Assembly: GCA_001931905.2 (NCBI GenBank)
Contig: MSJI02000292.1
Span: 1-39,400, forward strand
Origin: Cladosporium sp. IMV 00045
Taxonomy: Eukaryota > Ascomycota > Dothideomycetes > Cladosporiales > Cladosporiaceae
Direction: 5' to 3'
DNA: 39,400 nucleotides
The notes under the pieces are model-generated. The model was not told the DNA's origin and did no database searches. It saw only the letters and a list, made by a program, of their open reading frames with translations. Positions 32,038 through 39,400 of this stretch are shown piece by piece; position 1 is the first letter of the stretch, and each line of letters begins with the position of its first letter. Made by a program: the position numbers and the translations under genes.

Positions 32038-33965
32038 CTTGATCGCAAGCGCTCAGAATTCCCAGAGACGAATATACCAAAAATTCTTGATCCTTCCGGA
32101 AAGGCCTCGTCTTTCGTCTATTCCACTATCTTTCTTGTCCAAAGTCACTTCCAGCAAAACCCAATGCGACCAGAAAGCTCGAAAGAAGCAGTTTTGTGAT
32201 GCCTCTCTTCAATTGACACTGGTGTTGCAGCAAGACTCCCTCGAGCTGGCCTCGGTGGAGATAGAGCGAAACAGTTCACTTCGCGAGCGTGTGTCTGGTG
32301 ATTTCTTTTCCCCAAGCAGAAAGCTCGCTCCAGTATCGCGAGTCTGATCCCTTCTTCGCCTTTGGTTTCCAAGTGCGCGCGGCAAGTGAGTTTCTTCACT
32401 CGCAATGGGCAGCAAAAATGAGCCTGGTAGTGCACAAGATTCTCAGGTTGATAAGGACAAGAGCGGTCGGTCGGTCGGGCGAGTCGCTAGCTACGCGGGT
32501 GGTGATCCTTGGGCAGCGAAGGGCGAGCTGGGCCAAGTTGGGGTTGATCGGGGCAGACGAGCCGTGGTTCACGTGACTCGGGTATAAATCGCGGTGAAGG
32601 AGTCGTGCGGCGTACAGGACGTGTGAAGACTGAGTGAGGAGGGAGGGGGCGGGCGCGCGAGCGGTGTATTGAGCGTGGATTTTCTCCTTGCTCTCTTTTG
32701 TCCTGTGAGAGACAGCTGGTGGAGAGCAGTGTAGTGGTGACAGACGCTGGCTGGACTTGTAGAAGTAGAGTGATAGACCTTGTTGGTGGCTACTAAACAG
32801 CCCTTTCCCACTTTCGTACTCAAGGTATGTGAGGTGTAGTGCGCAGTGTAGCAAGTTGCCCACGCAGTCACGGGGCGGATGTTCCCGTTCTCCACCTTGG
32901 TCCATGGACGATCTGGCCGAAGGAGGAAGGATTTTGGGCTGGACTGGTGATAAAAACACTCTGAAGAAGAGCAAGACGCGATTGCAATATTGACCTCACT
33001 CGTTGGATTTGACAAAAAACTCTCATCAAGTGATGCGGAAGTCTCGTGATATTCCAGCAGGTACCTGTCCTGTCACCAGCAACAGCATCCTCCAAGGTTC
33101 ATCTGCACAGCACCTACGTCTAGCCAAGGCGCTTTCGCTCGCTCACCCAAACATCATCTCATCCATCCACGCAGCTGGAGATATTACGGCGATGTTGCGG
33201 AAGAGGGAATGTAGGCCGTCACGTGCTGATTGGCGATGAGGAATATTGCACATGCACTTATGATTTCTCAAACCGCACGGCGTCTTGTATTGATGTTCCT
33301 TCCATTGGTGCCGTATTATCTTCCGTGTGGCGTGAATGCACGCATGCAGGCCATGTGTGGTCATTCAGACTTCACATTAAACATATCAAGCAATACTATC
33401 ACCCGTGGAGCATTTCTTCGTAAGAACTTCGAGATTCGTGCATTTACAGAGAAGGGTATATATCTCACGAGAATGCAATCTCGAGATTTCCCCCTGGTCC
33501 TCCCATATGGGCTTCGCATCCACATGCAATATTTCCCGTGTATGAAGGTATTCTACCTATCTACCTAGGTATTTTTCCAGCTTCGCCCTCCCGTACACAC
33601 CAACACTTCCTAGCTCTTCACTTGTAAAGGACTCGCTACACCCAAGAAGAAGAAAAAAAGCAAAGAACGCCGGTAATATGAGCACGAGTCCCTTTCGCCG
33701 AGTTTGTGCCGCAACAAATATCATCTCCAAAAGAGAAAGTAAAGAATCTATCCCACATCTTTCTAATCCATGCCCATAACGCCCATTTCGTATCGTGTCT
33801 TCGTATCGCAAAAATCAGGTAGGTGCCCTTAGGTAGCAAATCTCAGGATTGTCGCAACGCTCGCTGGCTGGTTGGCCGGTATGCAAACCCCAAACCCACG
33901 CATGCCTCGAAAAATCAAAAAAACTTCATCATAATCATCATCATCGTAAAAAAAAAACATCAACA
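32038..33965. other. 1.9 kb intergenic between cdc42 start and the transporter 3' end
   Basis: Both flanking genes are on the minus strand, so this holds the cdc42 promoter and leader and the transporter's terminator. No frame in it looks coding, and I find no tRNA, transposon or clear repeat. Confidence 0.5.
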
Positions 33966-36059
33966 TCATAGCCCCTTCCTACTCCTCCTACTGTTCCTCG
34001 ACCCCCTGCTACCCGTGCGGTGCAGCATTGGCTGCTGCTCCTCATCTTCCTCGGCGATAGCGCTCTCAACAGAGGCCCTCCTGAGATTTGCAGAAGCAGG
34101 TACGTCATCGTCGAAACAGGCGTTACTCCCTCTTCTGATGGAAGAAGTAGGCTCTTGCACGGTGCCGATGACGACGCCCTTGACGTGCTGCTCCATCTCG
34201 TCGAGCTTGTAGTTCTCCATCAGGAAGCTGAGCAGAATTACCGGCACGGCGACGCACGCCGCCACCGTGAGAATGTTGGTCATGGTCTCCTGGTAGGCGC
34301 GGTTGATGGCGATGCGTGTCGGACTGCCCATCGGCCAGCCCGTGGAGGCGAGGGCGATGTTGGAGTAGATTTCCATCGCTTGGTCTTTGGTTTCGGGCGG
34401 GAGGTACATGGCCAGTTTCTTGGGGACGCTGGCCGTCCAGATAGCGCCGGAGATTGCGGAGCCGACCGCGCCGCCGATTTCGAGGAAGGTGAGGAAGATG
34501 GCTGTCGCGGCTGCGACTTCTTGGTGGTTCGCGGAGGCTTGCACACCTAGTTGTGCAGGGACGTTGAGCATGCCGCCTCCTATGCCGACGATGGCTGTTG
34601 TCGCAACGAGGGTGGCTGTCGAGGCACCTTCGACGCGGTAGAAGATCATCAGGATGAGGCCGAAGAAGTTGATGACGGCGCCGAGAGTGACGAAAAACTT
34701 GTAGTGCTTGGTGTATTTGATCAGGATCGAAACGCAGAAAGAGGTGATTGTCGCGGCAAAAGTCCACATTTGTACAATGCGTCCGGCGACGGTAACTGAT
34801 TGGCCTTGAACGACAAGGAGGTATGATTGGAAGTACGGGTAGATCGAGAGGTAGTAGGCCACTGCGAGTATGTTAGTATCAATTAACGCAAGGTGCGAAT
34901 GCAGCGCACAGGTCGATGGTGACTCACTAAAATAGAAGAAGGATATTCCAAGACCAGCAAGAACGGTACGGCTTCGGAAGAGTGTACCAGGGAAAAATGC
35001 CTTAGGAGCGAGCTTCTTGCTTCTCTCCCAGAAAGGGAAGACAGCAAGACATCCACCTCCAACGAGCAGCGTTGCCAGCAAGCTTGGATTGTCCCAACCA
35101 TTTTTCGCCGCCAGCGTGAGAGGAATCAGAAGCAGCGAAAAGGCAGCACACAACAAGAGCAGACCGAACACGTCTAGCTCGAACCAAAGGTGCTTTGCGA
35201 CATTCCAATAGCTGAGACCGCGGAAGGGCGAAGGCGGCATGAGCCCTCTCTTCGAAGCCTTGCGCTGGTTGGTATACAATGCGAGAGCCAAGGGCAGGTA
35301 CGCGACGGGCAGTATAATTGCCCAAATGCCATAACCCCACCTCCAGCTAGCCTGACTGAGCAGCTTGTCAGCCAGCGGCGGGCCAATCCAGACGTTGACC
35401 AGGAATGGCAGGGCGGGCAGGGTCGAACACATGGCGCGGTTAACCAGGTCGCTGGTATCGGCGATGAAAATCTGGATGAGAATCTGCAGGCCGGTGCTGC
35501 CGGCCGAATAGAAAACCTGGGCGGCCGCGTAGGTCTTGACATTGTTGGATGCGGCTTGCTGCACGTAGCCGACCGAATAGATTAAGACGGACAGCGTAAA
35601 GGCTTCGAAGCGGCCGAAGACATCTGCGATCTTGGACATGGGCGGCTTGACGACGGAGAGTACCACGCCCTGAACGACGAGGACGGTGGCGACCAGAGAG
35701 TGTGCTTTGAAGGCACTCGTGGCGTATATTGTGAGGTTTCCGGTCGTGAGGCCTTCGAGAGAAGTGGCGTAGGCGAGGAGGCAGACGCCGAAGTAGGCTG
35801 CAAACAAGCCCCAGCGCGACCAAGTCGACGAGATTGCCTCGAGCCTCTTGACGCCAACCTGGGCAGAGTAATGGCTGTCATCGTCGTCTTCATCGTCTGA
35901 CTCCTCGTCGGCGGCCCTGCTGCTGCCGGCGACAGCGGCTGGCGAGCTCATCTTGAGCTTTTCGGTCGGCACGCCACTCGGACGCCGCGGGCGCGAAGCG
36001 GACGTGGAGGCTTCCAGGTCTGATGGGGCATTATTGTTAGTGATAGTGCCGTAGGTCAT
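33966..36059 (-). CDS. ARN/SIT-family siderophore-iron transporter (MFS, about 14 membrane segments)
   Basis: Exons 36059-34928 and 34861-33966 give 675 residues. The 66-nt intron has GTGAGT, TACTAAC and GCAG signals, and its removal yields the family segment FFYFMAYYLSIYPYF. It contains no stop and is a multiple of three, so an unspliced reading also stays open. Residues 1-80 are cytosolic and acidic (DEESDDEDDDD at 51-61). TM1 begins near 84 (WGLFAAYFGVCLLAYATSLE). Recognisable family stretches include IYATSAFKAHSLVATVLVVQ, PPMSKIADVFGRFEAFTLSV and ALPFLVNVWIGPPLADKLL. The C-terminal tail is Ser/Arg-rich. Such carriers import ferric siderophores by proton symport at the plasma membrane. The Gex-type glutathione exchanger branch is an alternative. 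The start was chosen by family N-terminus length. Confidence 0.92.
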   Translation of the reverse strand: MTYGTITNNNAPSDLEASTSASRPRRPSGVPTEKLKMSSPAAVAGSSRAADEESDDEDDDDSHYSAQVGVKRLEAISSTWSRWGLFAAYFGVCLLAYATSLEGLTTGNLTIYATSAFKAHSLVATVLVVQGVVLSVVKPPMSKIADVFGRFEAFTLSVLIYSVGYVQQAASNNVKTYAAAQVFYSAGSTGLQILIQIFIADTSDLVNRAMCSTLPALPFLVNVWIGPPLADKLLSQASWRWGYGIWAIILPVAYLPLALALYTNQRKASKRGLMPPSPFRGLSYWNVAKHLWFELDVFGLLLLCAAFSLLLIPLTLAAKNGWDNPSLLATLLVGGGCLAVFPFWERSKKLAPKAFFPGTLFRSRTVLAGLGISFFYFSESPSTCALHSHLALIDTNILAVAYYLSIYPYFQSYLLVVQGQSVTVAGRIVQMWTFAATITSFCVSILIKYTKHYKFFVTLGAVINFFGLILMIFYRVEGASTATLVATTAIVGIGGGMLNVPAQLGVQASANHQEVAAATAIFLTFLEIGGAVGSAISGAIWTASVPKKLAMYLPPETKDQAMEIYSNIALASTGWPMGSPTRIAINRAYQETMTNILTVAACVAVPVILLSFLMENYKLDEMEQHVKGVVIGTVQEPTSSIRRGSNACFDDDVPASANLRRASVESAIAEEDEEQQPMLHRTGSRGSRNSRRSRKGL

Positions 36060-36153
36060 TATGGCACTACGGCAAAAGAATGCTGCATCAGGAGGCTTGA
36101 GAAAGGCTGCAGAGTGAATAATGGGTTGTGAGGAAGTAGAGAGGTAGGTAGTG

Positions 36154-36162
36154 ATCAGATAA
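36154..36162 (+). promoter_or_regulatory. ATCWGATAA iron-GATA (SreA/Sre1/Urbs1-type) box
   Basis: ATCAGATAA matches the ATCWGATAA consensus of the fungal iron-responsive GATA repressors exactly. It lies 95 bp upstream of the siderophore transporter ATG. The transcription start is unknown, and the box might be inside a transcribed leader, since a GTTAGC...CTGCAG candidate leader intron spans it. Confidence 0.6.
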
Positions 36163-37380
36163 GATCTGTTGAAGAGAAGGGCAAGCGGGCTCGGAGGGGC
36201 CCAGGGCGGCACAAGACGTAAGTAAGGGCAAAGGCTAACCTTGGAGTTTGACCCAATCGGGAGACAATAAATGGAGACTCGATGTGTTGGCAGATGGGGC
36301 GGCAGTGCTCGGCAGGGCCTGACGTCGGGTCGAACCAGCATCACTGCAATCGTAAGGAGGCAAGCTGTGTGACTGTGACGGCGACGGTGCGGCTGTTGCT
36401 GTCGCAGAACAATAATAGTCATCGGGACTGCCAGTAGACATCATGCACGTAGAGCCCGTGGCACCGTCGTGTTGTCTTGCGTCCAATTAAAGAAGTACGA
36501 AGGTAGTCTAGAGTGATCGTTGGACATCCAGCCCGCTCTCCTCTTCCAGGTTTCTCCTCGATCGGCCCGTGACCGCGTGTGGACCCCGATTGGCGCCTGA
36601 GGTATCACCGATCACGCGTCGTCGCGCTCTATCAGCAGTTCACATGTGTAAGAGGGCCAACAAGCGAAATGATCAACTCCCTCTGATCACGCAAGTCAAA
36701 CCTCATCAGGGCATTTCAATCCGAGCACATCGCGGATCAAGTCGATTCTCCGAGAGCACAGAAGCTGGCGCGCTTGAAGGATTCAGCTTTGGGCAACACA
36801 GGCGAGTATTTATATTGCTGCCCGACGATCTTGAAGAGAGGGCGAAGGTAGAGACGCTACTGATGACTAGGACTGCCAATAGTGCTCTACGAAACATCCA
36901 CGAAAGCCCAAGGAGACCTGCGAAGTCGCTGTGATTGCAATTGTTGCCTACATGTACCTGACCAAAGATTCTCAATCCCGAAAATCCCATCAACGTCACC
37001 TGCCCATACCAAATCCCATAGACCTATAAGAGGAGTGGCCGGCACGAGAAACACAAGCCTGCATGCACGTGTTCTCTCACATCTCGATCGCTCACTTGAA
37101 ACCCATCTCAGCATGTATATGCAGCGACAAATTGCCGCGTAACCTTGGGATGCGGTTTGTCTCCCAGTCTACTTTAATGGAAGACTGTCCCTCCTCCATC
37201 TCAGCAAATGCGACCAACGTGATTGAAGGTCCGCCGTCCACTCTATTACTATTCAAGCGAGAATACGCAACGCTCTCCACCCGTCTCTGAAACCGCATTA
37301 GCTTCCTGCACGGCATTGCATGGCATCTCTCGGTAGGAGGTACGACCCTCCCCTCCCATCTACTAGCTCGGGCGTCATGT
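36163..37380. other. Upstream region of the siderophore transporter
   Basis: 1.2 kb. On the minus strand the transporter's frame stays open upstream to an ATG at 36422, giving 121 extra codons that resemble no transporter N-terminus and are more likely leader. I see no other gene. Confidence 0.45.
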
Positions 37381-37470
37381 CGGCAGAGACGAGTGAAGCG
37401 CGGTAAGCGAGACGAAATCCACCGAAACGGTCTGGCGGTTTTGCTCGAACATGTCTCCCTTACCAACGTT
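37381..37470. repeat. Hairpin-forming element, copy A
   Basis: GGTAAGCGAGAC (37402-37413) pairs with GTCTCCCTTACC (37453-37464), 12 positions with one mismatch, around a 39-nt loop that itself contains ACCG-AAA-CGGT. The copy begins CGGCAGAGACGAG and ends CTTACCAAC. Confidence 0.75.
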
Positions 37471-37488
37471 ACGATTTATGTCGATGCC

Positions 37489-37574
37489 GGCGGAGATGAA
37501 GCGCATTTCGCGCGGTAAGCGACACGATGTTCACCGAACTGGTATGGCGTTTAATCAAACATCCCCTTACCAAC
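37489..37574. repeat. Hairpin-forming element, copy B
   Basis: Begins CGGCGGAGATGAAG, shares GCGCGGTAAGCGA, CACCGAA, TGGCG and CCTTACCAAC with copy A, and again has GGTAAG (37514-37519) facing CTTACC (37566-37571). A second pairing, GATGTT (37526-37531) with AACATC (37558-37563), replaces the inner part of the copy A stem. Confidence 0.7.
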
Positions 37575-37856
37575 TTGGCAACGCATGTTATGAGATTCGT
37601 GCACGGTAGTAGTGTCAGTAGTGGCGCGGTGAGTCCTTTCAATATTTTCTTCATGGTAACAAAAGAATTATTCTCTTTCCATTCCATTCCAATCCGCGTC
37701 CGAAAAGAGTCATGCACGCACTACTTAGTAAGTAGCTGGGGGTTAGTGGTATCTTACATACACCAGAGAAAGACCTCGAGACAAAAGAACCATAAAGGAA
37801 AGTTAACCACGACGTTTCATGAATTCCCTCCCAAAGCGACTGCAACGCAATATTCT
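37575..37856. other. Intergenic 3' flank of the partial right-edge gene
   Basis: 280 bp of AT-richer DNA without features I can name. Confidence 0.4.
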
Positions 37857-39400
37857 TCAGCCTTCCCTCAAAGGTGAAGGACCGATGATCGTGCGCCTGT
37901 TTTCCTTCGCGTCTTCATCCTCACGTCCCTCTTCTTCCTCCTCGGAGACTCTTCCCCCAGCAGCCTTCGCGACTTCCTGCTCCGCGCTAGGCCGGGGGCC
38001 AATAACCGTAACCCTCTTCTCGCTGCGCGGATCCCAGCTCAAGTCGTATGGATCAAAGCCGTCGGTGCTGTTCTTCCTCTCGCCCTGTCCCAACGCACGT
38101 TCTTCCTCTCCTCCATCAGTCGCGGTCTCAGCAGCGTCAACAAAGCTGTCCGTCGTGCTAACACTTTGGCTCCTCCCCGTCGAAGCCACGTCAGCGTCGT
38201 CTTCAATAACCTCACTCTCGAACTCCTGCACGACAGGGCTGCCTGGCACCGCGAAAGCTGAGGGACGTCTTCCCTCGCCTTCCATGGTCGGAGAATTGGG
38301 CACGGAGTGCTCTCTGTGCCATTTCTCGCGCCGCAAGCGCATGCGCTCCGTAGGCCAGTCGTCGCCGAACTGCACGACGGAAGCCTGCTTGCCGTGCAAG
38401 ATGAAGCGGCCCTGCGCGCGCTCGAGACCGGGCGTGGCTTCGGCGGAGTTTTCGGCCTCGCCGCCGCCACCGCCGTCGCCGGAGCGGACTGTACTTTCGC
38501 TTTCTTTGTTGCGGCGGTGGCGTTGGGAGTGGTGGACGTCGCGGAGGGTCTTTTGCAGGCTGCGGCGCTTGCCTTTGGCGGTGCGATTGCTTTCCGGTGT
38601 CGTTGTGGAGGTCATGCCGTCGAGATTCATGGCGCGCTGGATGCTGGAGTCGGGGGTGCGGACTTCTTCTTGCGCTTGCGCTAGTTTCATGGCTTCGTCG
38701 CCGGTTGCGCTTTGGGAGGGGGTTATGGTTTGCATGGGCTCGGAGGTGCTGCTGGGGGAGTTCAAGGCGTGGGGTTGCCGGCTGGAAGTTGAAGAGGCGG
38801 ACCAGCTTGGCTGTCGTTGTGAGGTTCCAGAGGCTGTCAACAAGGTGCTTGCAATTGAGCCACGGTGGATGTCTCTTTGCTGTTCCACGTCAAATTGAAG
38901 GGGAGGCAGACGCCACCCATCTCCACCCGGTGAGGCCGAGTTGTCTGCCGTGCTACGGAAGACATCTTCCACGTACGTATCCATTGAGTCGGTCGTGGAA
39001 GGCCGGGGGACCACACTTGTTGGCGACTTCTCGCTCTTTGTTGGCGACTTGGGACTTTGCGCTTGGGCCTGAGAATGCCGTGAACTTGCGTGGGAAGTGA
39101 GGCGAGGGAGGACTTTCTTCGCCGTATCCGGTGCTTCGGGATGTTTTGCGGTGCTCTTGTCCATAGAGCTTTGCACATCGCCGGCATTGGCGCCGTCTTG
39201 CTGGATGTCCAGAGACAGTATGTCACGGTGGCATCGCATCTTCCAGATGTCTCTGCGGGTCCAAGTCAGCATGGCATCGGCTCTCGCAGCGGCGAACATG
39301 AGTTCTTCGCGAGTCTTGGGCGCAACCGGTGCAAGAATCAAGAGGTGTCGAGCGTTGCGCAAGATGTCTTCGTATTGCTTCTGCATCTTGGCGAGCTCGG
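37857..39400 (-). CDS. C-terminal part of a large protein, possibly a Sec7/PH-type Arf exchange factor; 5' end outside window
   Basis: The minus-strand frame is open to the right edge (E-L-A-K before Met at 39386) and stops at TGA 37859-37857, giving 513 complete codons. The first 55 visible residues are ordered and helical (YEDILRNARHLLILAPVAPK, then WTRRDIWKMRCHRDILSLDI). This resembles the helical segment after the PH domain in fungal Sec7-domain Arf guanine nucleotide exchange factors, but the Sec7 and PH domains themselves would lie outside the window, so this is a guess from memory of the family. The rest is Ser/Pro/Thr-rich and probably disordered. A small conserved-looking block sits near the middle of the tail (GRFILHGKQASVVQFGDDWP, followed by MRLRREKWHREHS), and the end repeats an ITVIGP-like element (RVTVIGPRPS, RRTIIGPSPL). 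Confidence 0.6.
   Translation of the reverse strand, partial: ELAKMQKQYEDILRNARHLLILAPVAPKTREELMFAAARADAMLTWTRRDIWKMRCHRDILSLDIQQDGANAGDVQSSMDKSTAKHPEAPDTAKKVLPRLTSHASSRHSQAQAQSPKSPTKSEKSPTSVVPRPSTTDSMDTYVEDVFRSTADNSASPGGDGWRLPPLQFDVEQQRDIHRGSIASTLLTASGTSQRQPSWSASSTSSRQPHALNSPSSTSEPMQTITPSQSATGDEAMKLAQAQEEVRTPDSSIQRAMNLDGMTSTTTPESNRTAKGKRRSLQKTLRDVHHSQRHRRNKESESTVRSGDGGGGGEAENSAEATPGLERAQGRFILHGKQASVVQFGDDWPTERMRLRREKWHREHSVPNSPTMEGEGRRPSAFAVPGSPVVQEFESEVIEDDADVASTGRSQSVSTTDSFVDAAETATDGGEEERALGQGERKNSTDGFDPYDLSWDPRSEKRVTVIGPRPSAEQEVAKAAGGRVSEEEEEGREDEDAKENRRTIIGPSPLREG

Overview
The window is protein-coding DNA of a filamentous ascomycete (Pezizomycotina). The evidence is short 55-100 bp spliceosomal introns with GTRNGT donors, internal CTRAC or TACTAAC branch points and YAG acceptors; a Zn2Cys6 regulator; an ARN/SIT-type siderophore transporter; a xylose reductase; and intron-bearing tRNA genes. 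Intergenic spaces run 0.5-2.7 kb and many proteins carry low-complexity Ser/Pro/Gln tracts. A Dothideomycete is my guess, not something the sequence proves.

Layout from left to right: the 3' part of a PPR-like gene (+, runs off the left edge); an intron-containing tRNA-Val(CAC) (-); an RRM + Pumilio RNA-binding protein of the Jsn1/Puf1-Puf2 type (+); a diverged tandem duplication in non-coding DNA (about 8.84-10.34 kb); an unrecognised coiled-coil/acidic protein (-); a 2.7 kb divergent spacer; a Zn2Cys6 transcription factor with five exons (+); the PP1 regulator Sds22 (+); the autophagy E2 Atg3 (-); tRNA-Ile(AAT) (+); a Ppn2-like vacuolar endopolyphosphatase (-); a D-xylose reductase (-); a 1093-residue disordered protein rich in Cdk-type sites (-); Cdc42 with five exons (-); an ARN/SIT siderophore-iron transporter with one in-frame intron (-); a tandem pair of hairpin-forming elements; and the 3' part of a large gene that may be a Sec7/PH-type Arf exchange factor (-, runs off the right edge).

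This is mostly housekeeping content: polarity (Cdc42), PP1 control (Sds22), autophagy (Atg3), polyphosphate turnover (Ppn2), mRNA control (Puf, PPR), pentose catabolism (xylose reductase) and iron uptake. The genes do not form an obvious cluster or operon, and I see no secondary-metabolite cluster, transposase or virus.

The observations most worth following are these. (1) A predicted upstream exon of the xylose reductase gene splices in frame to add a 58-residue N-terminus that looks like a mitochondrial presequence: no acidic residues, 7 Arg, and an R-x-F/A processing-like site. This suggests dual cytosolic and mitochondrial isoforms. (2) A perfect ATCWGATAA box, the iron-GATA repressor consensus, lies about 95 bp upstream of the siderophore transporter start. 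(3) A tandem duplication in non-coding DNA. (4) Two tandem units sharing GGTAAG...CTTACC inverted ends.
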